Source: Phascolarctobacterium sp.
GTDB lineage: Bacteria; Bacillota; Negativicutes; Acidaminococcales; Acidaminococcaceae
Length of the DNA: 64,000 nt
Assembly (NCBI GenBank): GCA_030523325.1
Contig: JAUNIS010000010.1
Coordinates: 1 to 64,000 of the forward strand
Direction of reading: 5' to 3'
The notes under the pieces were generated by a model. The model was not told the DNA's origin. It ran no database searches and was given only the letters and a program-made list of their open reading frames with translations. Below are positions 8,736 through 17,181 of this stretch, piece after piece; within the stretch, counting starts at the first letter, position 1, and each line of letters begins with the position of its first letter. The position numbers and the translations under genes are program-made.

Positions 8736-8764
8736 TTGAAAATTGTTGCGTATTCAAGTAGAAT
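8736..8764 (+). promoter_or_regulatory. Predicted promoter of the DUF1847 gene
   Basis: TTGAAA, 17-bp spacer, TAGAAT, about 55 bp upstream of the start codon. Confidence 0.6.
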
Positions 8765-8818
8765 TGATTACAAGGAGATTATTATATTTTTTAACGCGTG
8801 ATAGAAAGGAATAATATT

Positions 8819-9424
8819 ATGAAATGTAATTGTGCTAACTGCCCGACTCATGCTTGCTATACTAAGGGGGTAAATTGTACTGGTACTCCCCTTGAAGACG
8901 TGAAAGCAGCTTATACAGATGAAGAATTAAAAATTATGGAAGCAGCTGCTTATGTCGAAGGAACTTTTTACAGCAATATTTGTCGTTTGCAAGAGACGGC
9001 AGAATTTGCTCGTGCGATGGGATACAAAAAACTTGGTATGGCTTTTTGTATCGGTTTGTCTGAAGAAGCTCGTTTTATTGCCAAATATTTCGAAAAAGAA
9101 GGCTTTGAATTTTATAGTGTTTGCTGCAAGAATTGTTCTTTCCCCAAAAAGGAACTGGGATTAAAACAAGTTAATCCGGATAAGGAACATGAAGCTATGT
9201 GCAATCCTAAATTCCAAGCGAAATTTTTAAACGAGATCGGCACAGAGCTTTTCATCAGCTGTGGTCTTTGCGTTGGACATGACACAGTTTTCAATAAAAA
9301 TTGCGAGGGACCTGTTACTGCTCTTGTTGTAAAGGATCGCCTTTTGGGTCATAATCCGTTGGCAGCAATTTATAGCCGCTACTGGAAAAAGAAGTTTGGC
9401 ATTATGGATGAAGGAAAAGTTTAA
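8819..9424 (+). CDS. DUF1847 cysteine-rich probable metal-binding protein
   Basis: A 201-residue protein with a cysteine-dense N-terminus (C3, C5, C8, C13, C20) and further CC, C and SCGLCVGHD motifs. This pattern matches the DUF1847 family of anaerobes. The ATG at 8819 is used because aaagga lies before it; an in-frame GTG at 8798 has no SD. The cysteines suggest Fe-S or zinc binding, but no reaction is known for the family. It has its own promoter and stands alone between kor and the FKBP gene. Confidence 0.75.
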   Translation: MKCNCANCPTHACYTKGVNCTGTPLEDVKAAYTDEELKIMEAAAYVEGTFYSNICRLQETAEFARAMGYKKLGMAFCIGLSEEARFIAKYFEKEGFEFYSVCCKNCSFPKKELGLKQVNPDKEHEAMCNPKFQAKFLNEIGTELFISCGLCVGHDTVFNKNCEGPVTALVVKDRLLGHNPLAAIYSRYWKKKFGIMDEGKV

Positions 9425-9638
9425 ACCAATTAGCAATTGAGGAGAAAATTTGCTGAGCAGATTTTTTGATCTAAATAATTAAAAATGCAGAAAGAACGTA
9501 AGTTGCAAAAGAAAAATCAATTGTTGATAAAATTTGTGCTGAGATAAGCGCATAGAGATGTATCTGATGTAAGAGCAAAGGATGCTTTGTGTTTTGCATG
9601 TTACGTGATGAATGCGTTTTGTGAAGGAGAAAATTAAT

Positions 9639-10076
9639 ATGGCGATTACTGGTAAAAATGTTGGTAAAACTTTACGTTGCCACTATCAAGGAACTTTTAA
9701 CGATGGTACTCAATTTGATTCCTCCTACGATAGGGGTGAGCCTTTAGAATTTGAATGTGGTGCTGGCATGATGATTGCTGGCTTCGATGCAGCTGTTGCA
9801 GATATGGAGGTTGGCGAAATCAAAAATATTCATCTTCTTCCTGCAGAAGCTTATGGCGAAGCTGATCCGTCCCTCATCTTTACTATTCCTATGGAAAAAC
9901 TCCCTGGCTCGGAAGCTCTCGAAGTAAACCAAAGAGTAACCTTGACTAATGCTTATGGTCAACCTTTCCCTGTTACTGTTACTGCCAAAGATGATGTAAA
10001 CATTACCTTTGACGCAAATCACGCCATGGCAGGTAAAGAACTAAACTTTAAAATTGAATTGGTAGAAGTAATTTAA
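9639..10076 (+). CDS. FKBP-type peptidyl-prolyl cis-trans isomerase (SlyD-like)
   Basis: A 145-residue protein. The FKBP core carries the inserted-flap organisation of SlyD: GTFNDGTQFDSSYDRGEPLEF near 18-38, then GAGMMIAGFDAAVADMEVGE at 41-60 and AEAYGEADPSLI at 69-80. There is no histidine-rich metal tail, so only folding and isomerase functions are suggested. The start at 9639 follows gaaggag. The 214-bp gap upstream has no other supported gene; a weak TTGCAA...TAAAAT promoter-like pair lies near 9505-9535. Confidence 0.87.
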   Translation: MAITGKNVGKTLRCHYQGTFNDGTQFDSSYDRGEPLEFECGAGMMIAGFDAAVADMEVGEIKNIHLLPAEAYGEADPSLIFTIPMEKLPGSEALEVNQRVTLTNAYGQPFPVTVTAKDDVNITFDANHAMAGKELNFKIELVEVI

Positions 10077-10094
10077 TTCGCAAATTAATGACAA

Positions 10095-10125
10095 GGCTGT
10101 CGCAATCTTTGTGGCAGTCTTTTTA
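10095..10125 (+). terminator. Intrinsic terminator after the FKBP gene
   Basis: An 11-bp stem with three G-U pairs (ggctgtcgcaa / ttgtggcagtc), a 3-nt loop, then ttttattt. Confidence 0.8.
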
Positions 10126-10134
10126 TTTGCTTCC

Positions 10135-10163
10135 TTGAAGATATATGCAAATAATGATATAAT
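10135..10163 (+). promoter_or_regulatory. Predicted promoter of the toxin-antitoxin operon
   Basis: TTGAAG, 17-bp spacer, TATAAT. It ends about 25 bp before the antitoxin ATG, giving a very short leader. Confidence 0.65.
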
Positions 10164-10187
10164 TTTTGCATATCGGAGGTGCAAAAA
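10163..10187 (+). promoter_or_regulatory. Inverted repeat flanking the antitoxin SD (candidate operator or hairpin)
   Basis: TTTTTGCA and TGCAAAAA are perfect 8-bp complements around tatcggagg, so the SD lies in the loop. The repeat directly follows the -10 box. It could bind the antitoxin or antitoxin-toxin complex for autoregulation, or act in RNA by exposing the SD. Confidence 0.45.
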
Positions 10188-10454
10188 ATGCTTGATATCA
10201 GACCCAGTGCGGATTTAAGAAATAATTACAACGAAATTTCTAATATTTGCCATGAAACTCATGAGCCTATTTATATCACAAAAAACGGTAAAGGTGATCT
10301 CGTTATTATGAGTATTGAGGCATATGAAGGAATTTGTAATAAATTTGCCTTGTACGAATTGCTGAACGAAGGACTTGCTAATGAACGTAAGGGCGATGTA
10401 CGTGACTTTAACGAAGCCATGCAAGATATTAAGCAGGTGCTGGAGCATGTATAA
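10188..10454 (+). CDS. Type II antitoxin, Phd/YefM (RelB-like) family
   Basis: An 88-residue protein. The N-terminus (IRPSADLRNNYNEISNICHETHEPIYITKNGKGDLVIMSIEAYE) is the DNA-binding Phd/YefM fold, and the C-terminal part is the toxin-wrapping helix region. The ATG at 10,188 follows ggaggtg; the upstream GTG overlaps the SD and is rejected. The gene overlaps the toxin by 8 nt, the usual coupled arrangement. It neutralises the downstream toxin and probably represses its own promoter. Confidence 0.88.
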   Translation: MLDIRPSADLRNNYNEISNICHETHEPIYITKNGKGDLVIMSIEAYEGICNKFALYELLNEGLANERKGDVRDFNEAMQDIKQVLEHV

Positions 10455-10788
10455 AATTATTATCACGAAAACTGCAGAACAAGATATTTTAGCTTCTGTT
10501 TTATACATAGCTCACCAGTCGCAAAATAGAAAGGCTGCCGAGGATTTATACGGAGCAATTCTTGCTACAATTAATTCTTTATCTACTTATCCCTCAAGAT
10601 ACCCCGTGGTTAACGATTCTGTTTTAGCAAAGCATGGATTTAGAATTGTACCCATTAAGAATTATCTTGTCTTTTACATTGTTCGTGAAGAAACGCAAAC
10701 GATCGTGGTGGAAAGATTTCTCTACGCTAAACGAAACTGGGTGCAGCTTTTGTCAAGAAGTAACGCGCAAGAAACTTTTTACGAGTAA
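10447..10788 (+). CDS. Type II toxin, RelE/ParE family
   Basis: A 113-residue protein beginning YKIIITKTAEQDILASVLYIAHQ, with PSRYPVV, GFRIVPIKNYLVFYIV and a C-terminal RFLYAKRNW. This is the RelE/ParE fold pattern (helical hairpin plus central sheet). Whether it cleaves ribosome-bound mRNA (RelE) or targets gyrase (ParE) cannot be decided. The R-NYLVFY stretch is common to both. Translation is coupled to the antitoxin by an 8-nt overlap. Confidence 0.87.
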   Translation: MYKIIITKTAEQDILASVLYIAHQSQNRKAAEDLYGAILATINSLSTYPSRYPVVNDSVLAKHGFRIVPIKNYLVFYIVREETQTIVVERFLYAKRNWVQLLSRSNAQETFYE

Positions 10789-10868
10789 AGCACCGACGAA
10801 AGTGATATTCTTCATGAAAATAATGCAAAGTACGATGACAACGAACACTTGAAATAAAGAGGAATGTT

Positions 10869-11360
10869 ATGAATAACGAAACGGAACTTTTATTTAGAGT
10901 GCTTTGCTTTGAAGAGGGGCATCCAAGACGCACGCAGCATATTTTAAAAGTATATGCTCTCGCCAAGCTTCTTGGGGAAAAAGCAAAGCTTTCTGCACAA
11001 GAATTACAAATCTTACAAGCCGCCGCAATTTTGCACGACATTGCCATTAAATATTGCAAGGAACATTTTGATGGTGTATGCAATCAAGCCTTGCAAAAAC
11101 AAGTTGCCCCTATGCTCGTCCGTCAATTTTTAGAATTAGCGGATTATTCTCCAGAGTATATCCCTGTAGTTACTGAACTTGTTCTTAAGCATCATGATTA
11201 TGACGCTCCGAAAAATAAATTGCTTCAGTTTTTGATGGAAGCAGACTTAATAGTTAACTGTTACGAAGCGTTTCCTGATGAAGAAAAATTAACTAAAATT
11301 AAAACCATTTTTAAATCTCAAGCAGGCAAGGAATTGTTTAATCTTTGCGTCAATGAGTAA
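10869..11360 (+). CDS. HD-domain phosphohydrolase-like protein
   Basis: A 163-residue HD protein whose HD pair is at residues 56-57 (ILHDIAI), preceded by HPRRTQHILKVYA at 18-30 and followed by LKHHDY. The spacing matches the minus-strand HD protein at 2717-3217, so the two are paralogues. An SD (gagga) is 6 nt upstream. An 80-bp gap after the toxin gene contains nothing supported. Substrate unknown. Confidence 0.78.
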   Translation: MNNETELLFRVLCFEEGHPRRTQHILKVYALAKLLGEKAKLSAQELQILQAAAILHDIAIKYCKEHFDGVCNQALQKQVAPMLVRQFLELADYSPEYIPVVTELVLKHHDYDAPKNKLLQFLMEADLIVNCYEAFPDEEKLTKIKTIFKSQAGKELFNLCVNE

Positions 11361-11464
11361 AAATTAAAAAGTAAGGTTTAGTCTCAAGCAATTTAATTTG
11401 TAATTATAAAATTAAAAATAATTTAAAGAAAACAATAATAATTTTCCGTCGATATTTATCGTCG

Positions 11465-11493
11465 TTTACTCGTTGCTTGGAAAATGTTATAAT
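11465..11493 (+). promoter_or_regulatory. Predicted extended -10 promoter
   Basis: TTTACT, 17-bp spacer, TATAAT with TG one base upstream. A second TATAAT at 11,497 with TTGCTT 18 bp before it overlaps. Either can drive the prolyl-tRNA editing gene. Confidence 0.6.
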
Positions 11494-11551
11494 TTTTATA
11501 ATGTAAATAATTAAATCTTCCGTGAAAGATTGAGGGGTAAAAATAAATAAG

Positions 11552-12103
11552 ATGGACAAGATGCATTTAGTCAAGGGACGTCCGGAAAATATTTTGGGAA
11601 GACTAGAAAAAGAAATAAGGACATACGATTTGCTCGATAGTCTGGGAATTGAATATGAAAGAGTCGATCACGAGGCTGCAGAAACGATGGAGGCTTGTAA
11701 AGCCATAGATGAGGTGCTGGCACCTGCTGTTATTTGCAAAAATTTATTTTTGTGCAACTCTGCTAAAAGTAAATATTATTTACTGATGATTCCCAGCAGC
11801 AAAAGATTCGTCACAAAAGTTGTCTCGAAATTGCTCAATAGTTCGAGGCTTTCCTTTGGCGACGAAAAATTTATGGAAGAGTACTTGGATATTACACCTG
11901 GCTCTGTCAGTGTCATGGGTCTCATGAATGATAAAGATATTAAGGTGCAGCTTGTTGTTGATGAAGATGTATTAAAGCAAGTATGTTTTGGCTGTCATCC
12001 CTGTATCAACACATCAAGCATTCGCTTAAAGGTTAGCGATGTATTTGAAAAATTTGTGCCCGCAGTTAAGCATGATTATATTACTATTGCCATACCGGAT
12101 TAG
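11552..12103 (+). CDS. YbaK/ProXp-type aminoacyl-tRNA editing protein
   Basis: A 183-residue protein resembling the free-standing prolyl-tRNA editing domain (ProXp-ala/PrdX): YDLLDSLGIEYERVDHEAAETMEA near 24-47, a catalytic-type lysine in VICKNLFLCN, and the C-terminal HPCINTSSIRLK. It probably hydrolyses mischarged Ala-tRNAPro in the cytoplasm. The SD is tgagggg, at a longish 13-nt distance, so the start is slightly uncertain; an internal ATG at 11,561 is the alternative. Confidence 0.82.
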   Translation: MDKMHLVKGRPENILGRLEKEIRTYDLLDSLGIEYERVDHEAAETMEACKAIDEVLAPAVICKNLFLCNSAKSKYYLLMIPSSKRFVTKVVSKLLNSSRLSFGDEKFMEEYLDITPGSVSVMGLMNDKDIKVQLVVDEDVLKQVCFGCHPCINTSSIRLKVSDVFEKFVPAVKHDYITIAIPD

Positions 12104-12109
12104 TTAAGG

Positions 12110-12147
12110 ACAAGGAGATGTTTGCGATCACTCTCCTTGTTTTTATT
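12110..12147 (+). terminator. Intrinsic terminator
   Basis: A perfect 9-bp stem (acaaggaga / tctccttgt) followed by ttttatttta. Confidence 0.85.
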
Positions 12148-12205
12148 TTAAACAAAATTTGTTGATAATAAAAAATTAGGCTGCTTTTATCAATAATGAT
12201 TATTG

Positions 12206-12234
12206 TTTACGCAATAATTCGAAAGTGTTATAAT
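12206..12234 (+). promoter_or_regulatory. Predicted extended -10 promoter of the rubredoxin-glutamate synthase fusion
   Basis: TTTACG, 17-bp spacer, TATAAT with TG one base upstream, 76 bp before the start. Confidence 0.6.
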
Positions 12235-12310
12235 TAAAAGGGTAATAACCCATATGAATTTTGGCTCGTAAAATAATTTTCGTATCTTGAGTTTGATGGA
12301 GGAAAAATAA

Positions 12311-13726
12311 ATGGCTAAATACAAATGCAGCATTTGCGGTTATATTTATGATGAAGTAGTAGAAGGAAGCTTTGACAATTTAGAGGCTTGTCCTGTTTGC
12401 AAGCAAGACAAAAGCAAATTTGTTTTAATCGAAGAAGCTTCTCAAGAAGATAAACCAGTTCAAAAGGTTGAGGCAGTTTGTAATAATTGTGCAAAAAATG
12501 AGCTTGCATATGACCCGGCTTATTTGAGAGTTGACCCGGGCAATAGGTATATGGATGAAATTCACGAGATGGCTCTCACAGGCAAGAGCATTATTGGTGC
12601 TATGGGCACGCAAATGAAAATGCCCAACTGGGATGACATTCTCATTCTTGGTGCGCAGCTTAACCCGGCTCCGCTTTTGGATGAAGAACCAGTTATCACG
12701 ACTGTGGTTATCGGTAAAAATGCCAAGAAGCCTTTGATCGCCGAAAATCCAATTTTTGTTACGCACATGAGCTTTGGTGCGTTATCTAAAGAAACTAAAG
12801 AAGCTCTTGCCAAGGCTACGGCTATGTCCGGCAGTGTAGAAGAAAGCGGAGAAGGCGGTATTCTTCCTGAAGAAAGAGCTGCTGCTAAAAAATATATTTT
12901 TGAATATATTCCCAACAAATACAGTGTAACCAAAGAAAATTTGCAAAATTCAGATGCTATTGAAATTAAAATCGGGCAAGGCACAAAGCCTGGTATGGGC
13001 GGTCACCTGCCTGGAGAAAAGGTTACTCCTGAAATCGCTGCTATTCGTAACAAAGCTTTGGGGGAAGACATTCACAGTCCTTCAAAATTTCCTGACATTA
13101 ACACTAAGGAAGATTTAAAAGCTTTGGTTGATGAACTGCGAACTCTTTCTGATGGCAGACCTATCGGTATTAAGATTGCAGCTGGTCGTATTGAAAGAGA
13201 TTTAGAGTTCTGCGTATTTGCTGAGCCAGACTTCATCACTATCGATGGACGCGGCGGTGCAACTGGTGCAAGTCCCAAACTTTTGCGTGACTCCACAAGT
13301 GTGCCGACGATTTATGCTTTGTCTCGCGCTCGCAAATATTTAGACAGCGTCGGTGCAAGAGATATTGCTTTAATTATTACGGGTGGCTTGCGTGTATCTA
13401 GTGATTTTGCAAAAGCAATCGCTATGGGTGCAGATGCTGTTGCCATTGGTACAGCTGCTTTAATCGCAGCTGCTTGCCAACAATATCGTATTTGCGGTAC
13501 AGGAACTTGCCCGGTAGGTGTTGCAACCCAAGACAAGGAGCTGCGTGCAAGACTAAAAGTTGATGCGGCTGCACAAAGAGTTACCAACTTCTTAAATGTT
13601 TCCTTGGCAGAGCTGAGAACCTACGCAAGAATTACCGGTCACAAAAATTTGCATGATCTTTCTGTAAATGATTTGTGTACCATTAACCGTGAGATTAGTG
13701 AATTCACCGACATTCCTCACGCATAA
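12311..13726 (+). CDS. Rubredoxin domain fused to an FMN-binding glutamate-synthase-like domain
   Basis: A 471-residue protein. Residues 1-45 form a rubredoxin (CxxCGY at 6-11 and CPVC at 27-30, one Fe site). After a linker, residues 80-460 match the FMN/FeS synthase domain of glutamate synthase: MSFGALSKETKEAL, the SGEGG segment, GQGTKPGMGGHLPG and GRGGATGASPK. It includes the exact C-x5-C-x4-C [3Fe-4S] motif before PVGVATQD. No amidotransferase domain is present. In anaerobes such proteins probably make glutamate from 2-oxoglutarate with ammonia or a partner, with rubredoxin supplying electrons. The donor and true substrate are inference. Confidence 0.85.
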   Translation: MAKYKCSICGYIYDEVVEGSFDNLEACPVCKQDKSKFVLIEEASQEDKPVQKVEAVCNNCAKNELAYDPAYLRVDPGNRYMDEIHEMALTGKSIIGAMGTQMKMPNWDDILILGAQLNPAPLLDEEPVITTVVIGKNAKKPLIAENPIFVTHMSFGALSKETKEALAKATAMSGSVEESGEGGILPEERAAAKKYIFEYIPNKYSVTKENLQNSDAIEIKIGQGTKPGMGGHLPGEKVTPEIAAIRNKALGEDIHSPSKFPDINTKEDLKALVDELRTLSDGRPIGIKIAAGRIERDLEFCVFAEPDFITIDGRGGATGASPKLLRDSTSVPTIYALSRARKYLDSVGARDIALIITGGLRVSSDFAKAIAMGADAVAIGTAALIAAACQQYRICGTGTCPVGVATQDKELRARLKVDAAAQRVTNFLNVSLAELRTYARITGHKNLHDLSVNDLCTINREISEFTDIPHA

Positions 13727-13934
13727 AAAATGATAAAATGTTTAGTTACGTAAAAATAAAAAGTAAATTAAACGAGAAGATTTAAAACAATAATTGTTCA
13801 AACGTTACACTTTGTTCAAAGCATAATTGAATTTTTAAAAAATATTACAAATTTGCAGGATTTTTCAAAGAAATGGAGAAACCTTTAATCACAGAGATAG
13901 ATACTCTGAACCTTGAATGCAAGGAGGCATCATT

Positions 13935-14462
13935 ATGAACGTTATCGTAAAAGGCAGAAACATCGAAGTAACCCCGGCTTTGAAAGAGTACGTGGAAAAG
14001 AAAATTTCCAAGGTAGTAAAACAGTTTAAGGCAGTGGATGAGGTGGTAGCAGTTTTGAAAGTGGCGAAAGGTGACCACACGGTAGAGATTACCGTTCCTG
14101 CAAAAGGAATTCTTCTTAGAGCGCAAGAAACATCTAGAGATATGTATTCGTCCATCGACTTAGTTTGTGAAAAGATTGAACGTCAAATCCATAAATATAA
14201 AACTCGTCTTGCTAAAAGAAAATACAATAACTTTGCTGACCATGTAGAAATTTCCGAAGCACTTCCTGAAGATGACGATGTTGAAATTATTAAAAGCAAA
14301 AAATTTGCAATGCATCCTATGACTCCTGAAGAAGCAATTGTACAGATGAACCTCTTAGGTCACGATTTTTTCGTATTCTACGATCCTGATGAAGGCGCAA
14401 CATGTGTTGTATATCGTCGTAAAGACGGCAAGTATGGTTTGTTAACTCCTGAACTCAAATAA
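13935..14462 (+). CDS. hpf: Ribosome hibernation promoting factor, long form
   Basis: A 175-residue protein starting after aaggagg. The N-terminal S30AE/YfiA domain (about 1-100; NVIVKGRNIEVTPALKEYVEKK) binds the decoding region of the 30S subunit. The C-terminal domain (about 123-175; MHPMTPEEAIVQMNLLGHDFFVFYD) mediates dimerisation into 100S ribosomes. It has its own terminator and lies immediately upstream of secA, the usual order. The 208-bp region before it is AT-rich with no convincing promoter. Confidence 0.93.
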   Translation: MNVIVKGRNIEVTPALKEYVEKKISKVVKQFKAVDEVVAVLKVAKGDHTVEITVPAKGILLRAQETSRDMYSSIDLVCEKIERQIHKYKTRLAKRKYNNFADHVEISEALPEDDDVEIIKSKKFAMHPMTPEEAIVQMNLLGHDFFVFYDPDEGATCVVYRRKDGKYGLLTPELK

Positions 14463-14501
14463 GCTCGCAGTCATTAGATTGACACAAAATTAATATATAA
14501 T

Positions 14502-14536
14502 GAGAGTCTGACAATCGTCAGGCTCTCTTAATTTTT
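14502..14536 (+). terminator. Intrinsic terminator after hpf
   Basis: An 11-bp stem with one G-U pair (gagagtctgac / gtcaggctctc), a 4-nt loop, then ttaattttt. Confidence 0.88.
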
Positions 14537-14585
14537 GGAGAGAAAATTTTTCTTACATAAATGGAAGATTTTACTCTCTGATTTT

Positions 14586-14614
14586 TTGCTTTTCATTTTT
14601 ATTTCTGTTATAAT
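14586..14614 (+). promoter_or_regulatory. Predicted promoter of secA-prfB
   Basis: TTGCTT, 17-bp spacer, TATAAT with an extended -10 TG. It lies about 52 bp before the secA start. Confidence 0.7.
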
Positions 14615-14666
14615 GTATGATTAGGTGTATAGTCTTTTATACTCAATTTGATAAGGAGTTACCATT

Positions 14667-17150
14667 ATGCTCGAAGGACTTTTGAAAAAAATTTTTGGCG
14701 ATCCCAATGAAAAAGAATTAAAACAAATTCGCGTTATCGTAGATAAGATTAACAGCTTGGAAGATTCCATGCAAGCTTTAAGCTCTGGCAATTTAGCTGC
14801 TAAGACAAGAGATTTTCGCGTTCGCTTGGCTAAAGGCGAAACCTTGGATGATATTTTACCGGAAGCATTCGCAGTTGTTCGCGAAGCCTCTCGTCGTGTA
14901 ACTGGCATGCGTCATTTTGATGTGCAATTAATCGGTGGTGTTGTTCTCCATCGCGGTAAGATTGCTGAGATGCGTACCGGCGAAGGTAAAACTTTAGTTG
15001 CCACTCTGCCTGTTTATTTAAATGCATTAACAGGTAAGGGTGTCCATGTTGTAACTGTTAACGATTACCTAGCTACTCGTGATAGCCGTGATATGGGTCG
15101 CATTTACGAAGCTCTCGGTCTTACCGTTGGCCTTATAACCCATGAGATGAATTACGCACAACGTAAGCAAGCTTATGCTTGTGATGTTACTTATGGTACA
15201 AATAATGAATTTGGCTTTGACTATTTGCGTGACAACATGGTTACCAATGTTAACGAAATGGTTCAACGAGAGCTCAATTATTGTATCGTCGATGAAGTTG
15301 ACTCCATTTTAATCGATGAAGCTCGTACTCCGCTCATCATTTCTGGCCCGGGTGAAAAATCTACCGAGCTTTACCAAATCCTGGCACAAGTTGTTGCCAA
15401 TATGGAAGAGGGTGAGGACTACACGGTTGATGAAAAACAACGCCAAGTAGCTCCCACCGAAAAAGGTATTGCTAAGGCAGAAAAAATGCTGGGCATTAAA
15501 AATCTTTATGATAATGAGCATGGTATGGACTTCTCTCACCAAATCATGTGTGCTTTGAAAGCTAAATCCTTAATGCATCGCGATCGTGATTACGTTGTTA
15601 AAGATGGTCAAGTAATTATCGTCGACGAATTCACCGGTCGCCTCATGTTTGGTCGTCGTTTCTCTGAAGGCTTACATCAAGCTATCGAAGCAAAGGAAGG
15701 CGTTAAGGTTGAACGCGAAAGCCAAACCTTGGCAACTATTACTTTCCAAAATTATTTCCGTATGTATAATAAGCTTGCTGGTATGACTGGTACGGCTAAA
15801 ACAGAAGAGCAAGAATTTGAAAAAATTTATGGTCTCTCCGTTGTGGTTGTTCCTACTAACAAGCCGATGATTCGCAAGGATTCTCCTGACGTAATTTACA
15901 AAACGCGTATTGCTAAATATAAAGCTGCTGTTAACGAGATTTGTGAATGCAATGCTAAAGGTCAGCCTGTTCTCGTTGGTACAACTTCTATCGCTCAATC
16001 TGAGGAATTATCCGCTATGTTAAAACGTCGTGGCGTTCCTCATAATGTATTGAACGCAAAATATCATGAAAAGGAAGCTGAAATTATTGCCGATGCAGGT
16101 CAATTTGGTGCAGTAACCATTGCAACTAATATGGCTGGTCGTGGTACAGATATTGTTTTGGGCGAAGGCGTTCCCGAACTTGGGGGTCTGCATATCATTG
16201 GTACCGAGCGTCATGAAAGCCGTCGTATTGACAATCAATTGCGTGGTCGTTGTGCTCGTCAAGGCGACCCGGGTTCCTCCAAATTCTTCCTGTCCTTGGA
16301 AGACGACTTAATGCGTCTCTTTGGCTCCGACAATATCTCAGGCATTATGGATAAATTAGGTATGGACGATGACGAACCTATCGAACATAGCCTCGTTACT
16401 AAATCCATCGAGAATGCTCAAAAGAAGGTTGAAGCACGTAACTTTAGCATTCGTAAACACGTCCTTGAATATGACGATGTCATGAATCAACAACGTGAGG
16501 TTATTTACGCAGAACGTAAACAAATTCTCAACCAAGAAAATCTTTCCGGCAAAATTCACGAATTTATCGAAAAGGTTGTTCAACGCACCTTGGCAATGTA
16601 TGCTCCTGCCGAAGTTTATTCTGAGGATTGGGACCTCGCAGCCTTAATTAATTATGCTGAAGAATTCTTCGCATATCATGGACAAATCGATAAAGATTAC
16701 ATTTCCAATCTCTCTCGTGAAGAATTGGATGAATATTTGCATGCAGTTGCTCAAACCAACTATGATATTCGTGAACAAACCTTTGGCCCTGAAATTATGC
16801 GCGAATTAGAAAACCTTGTTATGCTCAAGGTTGTTGATAATCATTGGATGGAACACCTAGACGCTATGGATATGCTGCGTGAAGGTGTGGGCCTGCGTGC
16901 ATATGGTCAAAAGGATCCGCTCGTTGAATACAAGTTTGAAGCATACGACATGTTTGAAGCAATGCTTGAAGAAATTCAAGATGATGTTGTTCGTTACATT
17001 TATCGTGTCAACGTTGTTACCGAGCCCCAATATGAAGCTGGTGAAGAACTGCCGGCTCAAGAAGTTGAAGGCGATGTAACTGATGCAGAGCTTGCTGAAT
17101 CATCTGTGATTAATTCTGATGGTAATAGCAAGCAAAATTTTGAATTTTAA
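14667..17150 (+). CDS. secA: Preprotein translocase ATPase SecA
   Basis: An 827-residue motor ATPase that pushes preproteins through SecYEG. Walker A is TGEGKT at 104-109 and the DEVD box is at 209-212. The GRQDPGSSKF-like region ([11 protein letters not shown]) and the helical-wing/scaffold domains follow. The SD aaggag sets the ATG. The C-terminus after about residue 790 is acidic and ends KQNFEF. It lacks the CxCxGSGKKYKxCCG-type zinc/SecB-lipid-binding tail found in many SecA proteins. The reading frame is intact, so this is a short-tail form, not a pseudogene. Confidence 0.97.
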   Translation: MLEGLLKKIFGDPNEKELKQIRVIVDKINSLEDSMQALSSGNLAAKTRDFRVRLAKGETLDDILPEAFAVVREASRRVTGMRHFDVQLIGGVVLHRGKIAEMRTGEGKTLVATLPVYLNALTGKGVHVVTVNDYLATRDSRDMGRIYEALGLTVGLITHEMNYAQRKQAYACDVTYGTNNEFGFDYLRDNMVTNVNEMVQRELNYCIVDEVDSILIDEARTPLIISGPGEKSTELYQILAQVVANMEEGEDYTVDEKQRQVAPTEKGIAKAEKMLGIKNLYDNEHGMDFSHQIMCALKAKSLMHRDRDYVVKDGQVIIVDEFTGRLMFGRRFSEGLHQAIEAKEGVKVERESQTLATITFQNYFRMYNKLAGMTGTAKTEEQEFEKIYGLSVVVVPTNKPMIRKDSPDVIYKTRIAKYKAAVNEICECNAKGQPVLVGTTSIAQSEELSAMLKRRGVPHNVLNAKYHEKEAEIIADAGQFGAVTIATNMAGRGTDIVLGEGVPELGGLHIIGTERHESRRIDNQLRGRCARQGDPGSSKFFLSLEDDLMRLFGSDNISGIMDKLGMDDDEPIEHSLVTKSIENAQKKVEARNFSIRKHVLEYDDVMNQQREVIYAERKQILNQENLSGKIHEFIEKVVQRTLAMYAPAEVYSEDWDLAALINYAEEFFAYHGQIDKDYISNLSREELDEYLHAVAQTNYDIREQTFGPEIMRELENLVMLKVVDNHWMEHLDAMDMLREGVGLRAYGQKDPLVEYKFEAYDMFEAMLEEIQDDVVRYIYRVNVVTEPQYEAGEELPAQEVEGDVTDAELAESSVINSDGNSKQNFEF

Positions 17151-17181
17151 TTAAACTCACTTTAGAAAGGTTGTATTTATT

